From Bactrocera neohumeralis (Eukaryota; Arthropoda; Insecta; Diptera; Tephritidae): a stretch of 64,000 nt of DNA. Position 1 is the first letter of the stretch. Each line of letters opens with the position of its first letter. The notes under the pieces were generated by a model that saw only the letters and a program-made list of their open reading frames with translations, was not told the origin of the DNA and did no database searches. The translations under genes were made by a program, and so were the position numbers. Positions 24,046-35,524 of this stretch are shown here, in pieces. Location: positions 37,134,089 through 37,198,088 of the forward strand of contig NC_065922.1 in NCBI RefSeq assembly GCF_024586455.1, read 5' to 3'.

Positions 24046-24543
24046 TTGGTTCAGTTATATTGTCCAGTCCGGGTCAAATTTGATCAGATGGTAAGATGGG
24101 AATATGGTGCAGAGGCCTGGACGATGACAAATGATGAATCGTCGTTGCGAGTTTTCGAGAGAAAAGTTCTACGAAAGATTTATGGTCCTTTGCGCGTTGG
24201 CCACGGCGAATATCGCATTCGATGGAACGATGAGCTGTACGAAATATACGACGACATTGACATAGTTCAGCGAATTAAAAGACAGCGGCTATGCTGGCTA
24301 GGTCAATTTGTCCGAATGGACGAACACAGAGGAAGAGGAAGACCTCTATTCCGTTGGAAGGACCAAGTGGAGAAGGACCTGGCTTCGCTCGGAATATCCA
24401 ATTGGCGCCACGTAGCGAAAAGAAGAAACGACTGGCGCGCTGTTGTTAACTCGGCTATAATCGCGTATGCGGTGTCTACGCCAATTAAGAAGAACAAGGT
24501 AAGATGGGAATATTTCCGTGAACATCGTCCGGGATGTACATAA
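24046..24543 (+). mobile_element. LINE family A, best-preserved C-terminal frame (165 codons)
   Basis: Open frame reading EYGAEAWTMTNDESSLRVFE, RKVLRKIYGPLRVG, YRIRWNDELYEIYDDIDIVQ, RIKRQRLCWLGQFVRMD, RGRGRPLFRWKDQVEKDLAS and NWRHVAKRRNDWRAVVNSA. This is the C-terminal third of an insect LINE reverse-transcriptase protein. Compared with the copies at 13.7 and 43.0 kb it has an in-frame gap after the VRMD motif. The 3' end is the shared CTCGGCTATAATCGCGTATG tail. 5'-truncated, no polymerase palm domain; not a host gene. Confidence 0.85.
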
Positions 24544-25665
24544 ATGCATGATGCATCTATGGCAGTCATCTACCTTGGAATTGGTGTAAATACTAACAAT
24601 ACTGTCAGACCGTAAATGCATTGTAAATTCACTCTTGCCAATAAGCTCTCTTTGGGTATAAGTGGTAAAATGAGAAATAAACCGTCTCTACGAAAAATAT
24701 AATACTTTGAAGTATGAAGTTTCTCAACATATGGATATATAATATCTGGTTTTTATATGTACTCTTAATAGTTATTACGTACAGAAAAATAGGTGATGAG
24801 ATCTTGGAGGTGTGCTTGGGACTTACTTGCCATAGATTTAACAAAAAGGATGAAAAAAGGGATATTTAACTAAAACTTTATTCAAACTTTTCTCATAAAG
24901 TCATAAATTGTAGAATAATGTTATCTTCCCCTTCTTTATTGTCTATGATGCGATTTTTAAATTTTTTGGCCTTACCCTGTATCCACACATGCGATAAAGA
25001 ATGCTTACATATCCTGACCAATAAACAAAAACCCCACAAAAAAGCACAAACGAAGCAAGTGAAAGATGAAAACAAACAACTTCTACAAAATAAATGCATG
25101 CCAACAACTGGCAAGTATTTACAACAATTCGTCTCTCACACGCGAGTGCTTTCACGCTCTCGGCCGCATGCTTGCTCTCTTTTATGCTCAACAAATTCAC
25201 ACAGTTGCTACTGAACGGATTTTCTTGGCCGTCGTCAGGTTAGCCTTGCCTGTGGGCTGGCTGTTGTTGTTGTTATTATTGTTGCTGTTGCTGCTTCTGC
25301 TTCTGATTGGAGTATTCAGCTGCACAGAACCGGTCTATTTTTAGCCAAAAGCCATGGCTAATCAGTGTAACTTTTAATGTTTGTCTGGAAGTGTCCGGGC
25401 TCTACGCTGCCAACTAACGACGCAGCGCACATACAATACGCTTTTACATTACAATAAAAGCGTGGCACAATATGGTTATGCGTTTTAACATTTCCATATG
25501 CATATACTTATGTATGTACGTGTGTGTTTGTGTAGTAATAAATGTTTGGACGAGTATGGCGTTAAATTTGTTTACACTGCGTAGTTTTAAGTTTTGGTAA
25601 TAATTACTTTTTGTACTAGCAAGGCACAGCAACAACAACAATAACAAAGAGCTGACTGTTAAAAA
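24544..25665. other. intergenic, nothing recognised
   Basis: Contains a TTG/CTG run (25262-25305) and TATG repeats near 25510. Opposed overlapping frames at 24893-25214 show no motif. Confidence 0.35.
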
Positions 25666-25669
25666 AATA

Positions 25670-26830
25670 TACTTATATACATATGTATTAAAAAAAATTA
25701 AACATTAAAAAATTAAGAAAAAAATATAAATAATTTTAAAGTTAAGAACAAAAAATTTAAATTAAAAAATTTTTTTGGTAGCATAATAAAATCTAAGCCT
25801 TTATAATATAATAAGTAAAAAAATACATAAAAAAATTAAAAATAAAAATAGAAAAAAATGCTAATTAAAAAAATATTATCAAATTAATACACAATATTAA
25901 AAATTTTAATTTTTCTAAAAAAAAGTAAATTTAAAGAAATTTAAAATAAATTAGAAAAATTAAAAAAAAAATAAAAATAAAAAGTATAAATCAAAAAAAT
26001 AAATTTGGTAGCATGATAAAATTTTAAGCTTTATAAAAAAATTTATGAAATAAACTTAAAGAAAATTAAAAAACTAAAATTAAAAACAAAAACTAAAAAT
26101 TAAAAAAAAGAAGTTAATTTGGTAGAAAAATAAAATTTTAAGCTCTATGAAAAAATGTATAAAATAAATTTAAAGTAAATTTAAAAAAAATCAGAAAAAT
26201 TGCATTAATTAAAAAAAAATTAGAAAATTACAAAAATTAAATTGGGCATAATAAAAATGTAACCTTTATGAAAAAATTAATAAAATAAATTTAAAGAAAA
26301 TTAAAAAAAAATTTAAAAATTTTAAAAATTAAAAAGTTAAAAATAAAAATTAAAAACTTAAAAAAAATTAGTAGCGTAATGAAAAAATTAATTTAAATTA
26401 AATTAAAAAATTAATTTAAAGTAAATTAAAAAATTAGAAAAATTTTAAAAATTAAAAAAATAAAAATGAAAATTAAGAAATTAATTTGGTAGCATAATAA
26501 AATTTTAACCTTTATAAAATAAATTTAAAGAAAATTAAAAAATATTAGAAAAATTTTAAAAATTAAAAAGTTAAAAAATAAATTTAAAGTAAATTAAAAA
26601 AGAAATAGAAATTCAAAATATAAAATGTCTAATTTTCTTTTTTAATTATTATTTTAATTAAAAAATTAAAAATAAAAATCAAAGATATAATTTGGTAGCA
26701 AATAAAAAACTTTGTTAAAAAAATTAATCGAAATTAAAAAAAAAGAATTTAAAAATTAAAAAATTGGTAGCATAATAAAATACCAACCACTTATTGCAAA
26801 AAAAATAATCAGTGAAATAAGCGCCGCCTG
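25670..26830. repeat. A-rich tandem array with GGTAGCATAATAAAATTTTA core
   Basis: About 1.16 kb of strongly A-rich plus strand. A core reading TTTGGTAGCATAATAAAATT, followed by TTAACCTTTATAAAA, recurs near 25775, 26005, 26117, 26240, 26368, 26483, 26690 and 26763; the spacing is about 112-128 bp or twice that, shorter at the end. Between cores only AAAATTAAAAA-type sequence is found. No coding. Confidence 0.8.
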
Positions 26831-26999
26831 CGACTCACTTTTATACGTACATATGTATACATATGTATGTACATATCTACATGTGTTGAATGCCACTCAT
26901 ACGCCCCGCCGTCACACGCTTGCACAAGCTACAGATGTGCAAGATGTTGCTGTGTTGGCGTTGAAATTGTCTAAATTGTTGTTGTTGTGTTTCATTTCA

Positions 27000-27960
27000 T
27001 ATTTTAAACGATTTTCTGAAGTCAAAATTTTAATTTTTATTTCTTAATTATTATTTTTTTGTTTAGTTTTTTTTTTTTAATTTTGTATTATTGTTTTTTA
27101 ATTTATTTTAATTTAATTTTTTCATTTTTATTTTTTTATATTTACTGTAATTTTTACAATTTTTTAGCTAATTTCATGTAATTTCAATTTTTTTTAAATT
27201 TATTTTAATTTCAACATTTTTTGAAAATACATACTATGTATATACATATATATTTTTTCTACAATTTTTAGCGCTGCAATTTACTTTTATTTATAACTTT
27301 TTTTCCAGTTTTTGCTTGCTGCAATTTTTCGAAATACAAAATCGGTAAGCGAAATTGAAAACGGCATGGCACACAATTTGTATACATTTACACATTTATT
27401 TATACGCAATAAACACTTCAATTTGTTATGCAATCTAAGCGCTTTCAATGCGAGCGACCGGCCATCCATCAGGCAATCATTTGCTATGAGTGTGTTTTTC
27501 ACAAAAAAAAAAAAAAAAAATGAATACAAACAAATTAAACACAATTTTTTTACTGTTTTTTTTCCTTTTTTCTGCTTTGTGCGAATTTAATATGATTTAT
27601 TTTTTGTTTTCATATTTTTTCTCGGCTTTCTTGTCCGCCTAACCGCTTTTTCAACGCTTGCACGTTCTTATTGTATTACTTTGCATTCATTTATACGCTT
27701 TATACAGTTTTATTGAGTTTTCATTGTATTTTTTTTTATTTTCAAGATTTTTGCCTTTATTCAGCTTTTGCTTCATTCTTAACGTCCACGCTGTGTGTCC
27801 GCATATTTTATACAATTTTTCTGTTTATAGCCTTTTTATTGCATTTTTTAATTCTCGCAATTTTCGGTTTTATTTTTTAATTTTTTTATATTTTTTTTTT
27901 AATTTTGTTTTATGTGCTTTCTGCTTCTGTTTTTGTTTATTTTCTGCTACTTTGCATTTT
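27000..27960. repeat. T-rich tract following the A-rich array
   Basis: About 0.95 kb with the opposite strand bias (T on plus), with runs TTTTTTTTT and an A18 tract at 27502-27520. I could not find the reverse complement of the GGTAGCATAAT core here, so it is not a simple inverted copy. The F/L-rich frames are composition artefacts. Confidence 0.6.
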
Positions 27961-27999
27961 TGCAAATCAACCACACACACGCACACACTGGCTCAATTG

Positions 28000-29440
28000 C
28001 TGTCGGCAACAACACGCTGAATATCGTTATAATTCGCATCCGTCGTGGCCGACGCCGCCACCGCTAGCATGTTTGCTGTCGTTGTGTCTGTTGATTTTTG
28101 TTGTGCGCGCCTCCACACGTCACGTCGCGTTGTGCCGGACAATATGATTGCCACTGGAATTGAGATTCGTGCGCTGCGAACTGGCGAATGCGGCCACTTA
28201 AGTCCACTTATGAGTGCGTGTTTGTGTGTCTGTCGCAGTACAAAGTCGCCCAATACAACAGTCAGCTGCTTTGTCTGAATGTTCGTCCGTCCGTTAGCCA
28301 CTGCCTGCCAGCGTCGCCTCAATGGAGTTCTTTCTTTATTTATTTTATTGGTGACTGCCAAATGCGGTGAATAATGTTATTATTAATGCTAGTGGCGTTC
28401 GTGTTGTTGCTATTATTATTATTTGTTGTTGTTGTTTTCATTATTGTAATTGTTGCTGGCGTTTTTGTTGTCATTGTCGCTGGTTTTCATTTTCATTTGC
28501 GTATCCACGAAATAATTTCTGCTGAGCAATCAGCAATCACACACGAACATGACTCCGAACGAGCTGCCGACCGAGATGCAAACATGCGCGCCGCCTTACA
28601 ACATCCACGGCGCGTAGACTTCTGAATTGAAGCGAAATGAATTCGCACTCGCTGGCGATAGCAACTCGATGGCTGGCTCTTGGCAGTTGGTGTGCGCCCT
28701 ACTAGTCCCTACCAACGGGCCATAGACAGTGGCGCGTGTGAGGGGCGCAGTTATAAATACTTGGTTACACACGTACAAGTAGCGGCAGTCAGCGACTCCC
28801 CACAGCCTAAGCCTTCTAGGCAGTGCGCGAGAATGACGTTCGACTGGACGAACTTGGTAAACGAGGTGGCACCTCGCTGGCGTAACCGAATCCGTCCGAC
28901 CAAACAAGGCATACAAAGTCTTCGAAGGCATATTATTTGTTGTTATTTTTTCACTACACACAAACAGCAACAAAAAATGTGTAAATGTGCACAAAAACAA
29001 CAATACTCAATTTCTATCGCAGTTATCAACAAAGCGTCGGTGTGCGTAAACTTGTATGCGCATGTGTGTGTGTACATGTAGGCGTTGGGCGGTTCGAACC
29101 GACTCACAGTGGCTGGAGCATCCAATAATGGAGCGGTACAGGCCACAATATGCGACGTATTTCAAGAAAAATATTAGCTACTTGTTACGTAAATGCAGCT
29201 CACCCCTCGCCACACCGATTAGATTACATGAAAGGATAACGGCATATCATGCACATGCCATACTTACATATGTATGTGTCTATGTAAATATGCAATCGAT
29301 ATAAAGAGTAAATAAAGGTTGAATCTATTTTTGTTGGTAATATAACCTCAAGGGCAGATTTAGGCACCACACGTGGTTGCTTACGGTACATTGAATTTTG
29401 GTTGTGGATGGAGAGAGTGATAAAGGTGTTTAGTTGCATT
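28000..29440. other. GC-richer island with a candidate core promoter; no gene recognised
   Basis: Overlapping frames on both strands (up to 135 codons) have no domain. The most specific signal is a TATA box plus initiator at 28752-28789 (separate entry). Confidence 0.35.
28752..28789 (+). promoter_or_regulatory. candidate core promoter: TATAAATA plus CAGT initiator
   Basis: TATAAATA begins at 28752 and CAGT lies at 28786-28789, putting the initiator A about 35 nt after the first T of the TATA box, in the normal arthropod range. The first downstream ATG is at 28833 (MTFDWTNL), with a possible splice donor TTG|GTAAAC after it. No recognised gene follows, so this could be a first exon of a distant gene or a non-coding RNA start, or chance. 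Confidence 0.35.
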
Positions 29441-30229
29441 GAGGAAAAACCGGCAGTGATAAACTTTGAACTGTAAGGATGGACCCTCCGTGTGTTAATT
29501 CGAACTTTCGAAAAAATTTATCTTGATGAGAAATATTAATGTAGTCCAGAATTTTTTTCTGTTGGTAATCAAAAAATTAGCATCAAAGCCTTATTACTTC
29601 ACTGGAATGATTCATATTCTACAGAAAGATGCGAAATCCTACAGATCCATCTTTGGAGTGTCTTCCAAGAACGTGTTCCAGAAAAGTCAGTGAAGGTTGT
29701 TGTGGTTGTAGGAGGACCAAAGAGTACTCCCAAAATAATTTTGAGGAATGCTGCCAAGTTGACAGTCATTAGCGGATATAAGTTTGGATCTTTCCTAACT
29801 ACCGTGGGAACGATCGTGGACCGTGCAGTTTAGCTTTGACTTCCTTTAACCTTTTCGTGCCGAATGTTCTAGGCATTTTGCTGTAATAATTCCGATTTTA
29901 TGTGGTCGTCGCCTGTTTTCAAAGGATATTGTCTGCTGTAATCTCATTACATTGTTTTAAACGAAAACACGGATTTTGGGGACCATTAGCATAATCGGTT
30001 TTGGGAATCAAGCGGTGATGCTAAGGTGAGTAGGTGATTGGCCTTTTGCATCTGACCCTAAATTCGGAGTTGACGGTATCGCTGGGCTGATGATAAGGTT
30101 ACACCGTGTTTGCTTGGTCGCCAGAAACTCAAACGTAGTGAACCAGGGGTACCGCGGAAAGGTGGGATTGACATTTAGAAGGGATAGGCTATATTTTCGC
30201 ATCACCCATCTAAGCACTTTGGAAAAAGT
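29441..30229. other. intergenic, nothing recognised
   Basis: Broken frames only; no repeat that I can match within the window. Confidence 0.35.
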
Positions 30230-30780
30230 AAATACTACACTGGCGATGAGTCTTGGATCTACACCGATGGAAATAGACGATCAATCGGTCGAATGTCATG
30301 GCAAAGGTGAGCCAAAGCCGAAAACACCACGTCAGAGCAGATTAAAATTCAAGGTTATGTTGACAGTTTTCTTCGTTTATCGAAGTTTATAGTGCACTCC
30401 GAACTCCTTCCGGCCAGCCAAACTGTGGAGAAGGAATACTACTTGAGTGCTATGCGTCGACAACTCTTGGTTTTTGCGTCAAGATAATACACCGTCGCAT
30501 ACTGCATTGAATCTTTTTTAATTTTTCGCCAAACTTTCAACCAATATCGTGCCGCAACCACCACATTCGCCTGATTTAGCTCCGCGTGACTTCTGGCTAT
30601 TTCGCAAACTCAAAAGACCGCTTCGGAGGAACCGTTTTGAGTCAACTGCAGACATTACACGTGAATCGCTCGCGCCTTGAAGGCCATTCCGGGAATTGAC
30701 TTTAACAACTGCTTCGAGGATTGGAAAAAAAGTTGGCACAACTGTATTAGGGCCAAGGGGAATTAATTTGAAGCGGACGA
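30230..30780 (+). mobile_element. mariner transposase relic (irritans/mauritiana-like)
   Basis: Broken plus-strand frames read GDESWIYTDGN, KPKTPRQSRLKFKVMLTVFF (30310-30380), LRQDNTPSHTALNL (about 30475), VPQPPHSPDLAPRDFWLFRK (30550-30610), LKRPLRRNRFES, then AIPGIDFNNCFEDWKKSWHN (30685-30740). These match the D..D catalytic neighbourhoods and C-terminus of mariner transposases. Stops and frameshifts throughout; the N-terminus is absent. Confidence 0.85.
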
Positions 30781-32160
30781 CGTAGATTTGAAGAATAAAT
30801 TACGAATCTATAGTCTCTATAGTCTAAAGTTCCATGGATGCGAGTACATTAAAGTCGAAAGCTAGGCGTTGTCCTTTTGTAATTGGTTAAACCATGGCAT
30901 TAAATATGGTAAAATGTTCAGAGACTATATTTGCCACCTTGTTACATACTTAGACCGCACTCCGGATCACATTCATGCCTTCCTTGTGAAGCTGCTCGTC
31001 GGCGGTTGTTCCGGAACTGAAAGTCATTCCATCTTCAGAAATTTATGAAAATCAATGCATACAAGTACAAAAATAACAAATCAATTCAATGGGGAAAAAG
31101 TTTCCATCAGCATGTGGGTACATTTAGGGCAAATCAACGCTCTCATATGACAACCGCTTTGAAATCACATGCCGCCTGTATACAAAGTGCGCCAATATGT
31201 GTGACCTCCAGCTGATTTCTATGGAGACCAACTTCACTTTTGTTGCTATTTGTTTTTGCTGCTTTTTTTCGCTTTTTTTGCATACAATTACTACGGAACT
31301 GATTTGCGCATGCCTCACGAATGCTTAAAATCTTTGTTGCTTTTGCCTTGTCGTCTGCAAATACTTTTCCACCGAGCTTTTGTTGCTTTGAGCATTTCAT
31401 TCGTTTCCTTTCGGAATGTTTATTTATTTCCTCTTCAGTTTTGTTGTTGGTGTGATTGTTGTTTTGCTATTGTTTTTGTTGCTGCGAAAGCTTTTACTAT
31501 TTTTACACACGACCACGCGCCTTCGCGTGGTCCTGGATGACAGCTTCGACACTTCTGAATGGGCCTTGGTCACCCACACACACTTACTATCTATATATAG
31601 CATAGTTTTGTGCGCCATGCGCCACACGGTGGCAAACCCATGCCATTTTTGATTAAAATAAAAACGAAACAGAAATACGAAGTTCACTCGAGGTTCGCTG
31701 GGCGCTGCCGGGAAGTGCGGCTTTTGATGACTGGCACGTGGCACACAACAGTAGTTAAAGGCAAACGAAAATTTCATTCAGTCATACAACAAAACCGTAA
31801 AAAAAACTAGAAAAATGGGGAAATAACAAAGAGTATAAGAGTAGGGAAAACAACCAAAACAAAGCGAAAAAACTTTGAGATGACAATTCGATAAGCACGC
31901 ACACACACACAATTTAAGGTCACTCAGTGACAAAAACAATTCCACGAATATTTAGACCAGATCTTCGATTGCCCAAAAATTGTTTGTTTACCAGATGACT
32001 TATATAAGTTTCGATAACCCACGGAAAGTTTTTCATAAATAAATATAAGTATAATATATATTGACACATCAACCAGTAAATATATTTTGTAAGAAATATT
32101 TTTCAGTATTTAACGTATGGCAATCTCACTGCGGATATCCAAATAGATTAGTAATAATGG
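30781..32160. other. non-coding stretch, unique-looking
   Basis: 31230-31480 is TTG/TTT-rich. The 117-codon minus-strand frame at 31777-31424 has no motif. A TATATATA block lies at about 31590. Confidence 0.3.
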
Positions 32161-32659
32161 GTTGTCAAAAAAGTTTGCGGTATATTGATGAATTTTTGAT
32201 GACTCATGCCCAGCTCTTGACTATGGCTGCTACTATGCCGGCCTCTTTCGACCAATTCAGCGTTTTTATCGCATTTTTCGACGACAGGCCTTCCGGAGCG
32301 TGGCGCATCTTCGACCACCTCTACACCAGAACAAAAACGTTGAAACCATCGTTATGCGGTGGAAATGGAAACTGTATCGGGTCCATAAACTGCAAAAATT
32401 TTATTGGCGGCTTGAGATGCGTTTTTGCCTTTATCGTACTAGTACTGTAAAATATGCCGTATTTTCTCTTTATTTTGCTCCATGTTTGCGACGCTATTAC
32501 TCACGAACGACTTAAAAGAAACGACAATCAATCAAACACGTGTTAGCGCGTGAAATGAGCTTTCCAAAAAGGTATAGCATGACCCGATGCGACGTATAAC
32601 TAGAACTACGCGCTTTCAGCGCCAACTAGCGAAAATACCGCAAGACTTTTTTGACAAAC
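32161..32659. mobile_element. 0.5 kb terminal-inverted-repeat element, mariner-derived
   Basis: Left end GTTGTCAAAAAAGTTTGCGG and right end, inverted, GTTTGTCAAAAAAGTCTTGC (then GGTAT at both). The interior on the minus strand has the transposase N-terminal-like SGRPVVEK segment, and the rest is collapsed. The size and ends fit an internally deleted, non-autonomous element. Flanking TA duplication is not clear. Confidence 0.7.
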
Positions 32660-32689
32660 TATTACTATATTCGGTTGTACCGAAGCAAA

Positions 32690-32880
32690 AAAATCCTTCA
32701 CAAAAAAGTTTTCCATACAAGAATTTGATTTTCATTGGTTTGTTTCTATGACAGCATACAATATACAAAAGTGATCCGATATCCGCAAAAAATGTGCAGC
32801 TTCTTAAGGAGAAAAGCGCGTATGCAAAACTTCATATCAATATCTCAAACACTAAGGGACTAGTGACAGACAGAGCCCCT
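32690..32880 (+). repeat. R1 repeat fragment
   Basis: GTTTTCCATACAAGAATTTG, then GTGATCCGATATCCGC, AGCTTCTTAAGGAGAAAAGC and CTCAAACACTAAGGGACTAG, as in the middle of the R1 copy at 14.9-15.6 kb. Confidence 0.7.
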
Positions 32881-32984
32881 TTCCTTTGGCTTCTCAAAAA
32901 TATTAATTCTGTCATAAATACAATATTACCACGGAACGGAACAAAAATCAATTTAAGTCTTATTCAACAACTGTATTGGGAGGC

Positions 32985-34120
32985 GTAGAAAATGTTCCTT
33001 CTCATCCCAGTGAAGGCTGGACATACGCAGAGACTATATCACTGCCGCTGCTCATCCTCCGCGCATGCTCTGCATTTCGCCGAATACACTTTCCCACTTT
33101 CTGAAGGTGGGGCCTAAAGAACAGGTGCCCTGTAATAACCTCTACGATGTTAGTACTCCCTTTTGTTTACCATTATGAGCATTTTGGTCTGTCCCTCATC
33201 ACTACTACTTTGCGGTATGCCCTGTGTCGCTTGTGTTTTAAGGCCTGAGATATTCCTTTAGGGTCCATTGCTTCAAACAACCCTTGAAGGTGAGTCCTGA
33301 GAGGACCAGCTCCTCTTCCTTTTCATTTCCTTCTATTCCTATATAACCGGGTACCCAGATGATATTCACCGAGTTACCTGCTAAAAGTCTAGTTATTGTC
33401 TGCTTGCATAACCTAATGCAATGAGACTTAGCATTGAAGCTACGAATAGCCTTAAATGCCGTTTGTATATCCAATAGAACGGTTATAGACTTGCTGTTTA
33501 GAGTAGAAGCCCCCTTGGCACCTTCTGTAATACCAAAAATTGCGGCCCGAAAGACTGAATTGTAGTCATTCAATTGAAAACTGCCTTCCGTTTATGAGTT
33601 ATTATGGGAGAAGCTTGCTCGTGTAACTGTTTCACCCTTTGATTCGTCAGTGAATGTGGAGATTTCGCCGTTGGAATTGTTGATCACAGTACCATTGGTC
33701 CAATCTTCTCTACTGGGGAAATATGTTTAGTTACTCGTGGATCTCCCTTACTCGATCGCAATGCCAGCTAAACCCGATTTCATAAGCAAGGTCGAATATG
33801 ATGCCTAAAATCATAAGCTGACTGGCCATAACCATTGTCTCATACTTCACTTGTGTATGTTTTGGTCGGATGTCAGGGATAACCTCCAGTTGCACCTGTT
33901 CCAGGGATTTAATATGGCACTTTTTTGTTAATTCCATCCTCCACACCACTGCACCATACGTTAGTATTGTGCAGATGACACTTGTATAATAGACCAAGTG
34001 GAGTCGTAAAACCCTCTTTGGAGCAATAGCTCTTCTGCAGAAGTTCCAAATTGGAAAGACTTTGGAAGCCTTGCTCTCCAGATCCAGCAGTATGTGAAGA
34101 GATATATATGTAAGCAATAC
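32985..34120 (-). mobile_element. RNase H-bearing LINE relic (I/LOA/R1-type)
   Basis: The upstream part (34117-33731) reads CTILTYGAVVWRMELTKK and IKSLEQVQLEVIPDIRP, the segment that follows the reverse transcriptase. Downstream (33573-33238) comes an RNase H domain: VLLDIQTAFKAI, then VNIIWVPGYIGIEGNEKEEE with the WVPGH.GI.GNE signature slightly altered. Stops and frame changes separate the parts. Confidence 0.8.
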
Positions 34121-35524
34121 TTAGCTGTTTAGAAAATTTAGTCGAATTAAGCGATCTCTTAAAAGTGATGCTAGTGAATAAAGCTACAAAGAACTTTTTG
34201 TTAAAAGCTTTTTATTTTACTAATAAACCCACAATTCACAGCTTTCATGGCTGTATCTCAAAAACTGTTACTCAAGTCAACTGGAAGCTTGAGAACAACA
34301 TTCTAGAGATGTTGTAGAATTAAATAAAATAATAAAAAGAACGATCTTTTGAAGTCGTGAGAAACATGTAACCCCTTATTCGAATGAACATTTCAATAAG
34401 GAAGCTTTTTGTAAAACAATTGCCTACAATTAGGCGAAACGGCAACAGAAAGCTCAAATTTCAGCGAATTCCCATACCAAATATGGTGATAATACATACC
34501 TTTTTAATTTTTATAGTGTAGCTTTTAACAAAAAAATTTAATTTTCGAATCTCTAAAAAGTGAAAAAATAAAGATTTACCTTTCATTCAAAGAAATAATA
34601 TACGAAAACGAAGCAAACCCCCTTAACTTTCGCATTTAGCATTCATCGAAATAAAAATCCTTGGTACAACAATAATTCGCTAAATTTTTTGTTTTCATAA
34701 AAACATTATTATTTTGTTATTTTTCTCCTTTACTGTAATCAAATTCACGTCCACTATTAAAATTTAACACAAATTTCAGTCTTTCGCTCGTCTATTTACA
34801 AATACCTAAATCGACTATGTGCGTAATACACACCGTGTATAACCATATACATACATTTAAATATACATATGTATATAAGTATGTACTTGTATGTATATAT
34901 TTTATTTAGCTGCGATAAACGAGCATATTTTTGGCACCTGTGCGATATGCTCCAATGAGTGCGTCTGTTAGTGGCTGCAAATTAAACAACTTTGATAATT
35001 CACATGATGGGCTAAAATACATAAGCACACACACTCGTATATGCTAACAAAATCTATAAAAGTTGATGAATAAACACAAGGGTGTGTTTTATTTGTTCGT
35101 AATTTATGATACCAATGTGTATATATGCATTAGGATGGTACATAGAGTACCCGATAATTATTTAAAGATTGCCAGAAGTACAAGCTCTACATTGCTACAG
35201 TTTTTGTCTAAGTGTTGGACGTTTTTAGGATAGCGTTATGAGCTTCAGTCGTTAAATGAAAGAGTAATCATTATTAAATCTACATAGAAATGTTAGTCTT
35301 TGAATTCTATGCGAAAGCAGCAAGTCGTAATACATACACCGCACGATGTGTACGGCCTTTGCGTAAGAAAGAGATGAACAATCACACGTACGCAAGAGTT
35401 TTGGTTAGAATTGGCCTAAAGAAACTCATGGAAACTTTAGCCGAAATCTCTGATAGTGCTGTAATAACGAGTTTTTCAATAAGAGAGTTTCAAAAGTTGA
35501 AATAAAACAAAAACGGTTTGGGAT
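34121..35524. other. intergenic, nothing recognised
   Basis: AT-rich with TATG microsatellite at 34850-34900. A 71-codon frame at 35290-35505 has no motif that I recognise. Confidence 0.35.

Noticed and set aside
27658..28020. F/L-rich 120-codon frame resembling a membrane protein
   Set aside because: Explained by the T-rich tract composition.
28596..29081. 133-135 codon frames on both strands
   Set aside because: Mutually antisense, no motif; GC-rich patch effect.
29085..29105. tRNA T-arm-like GGTTCGAACC
   Set aside because: The flanking bases do not form the 5-bp T stem and no acceptor, D or anticodon arms can be built.
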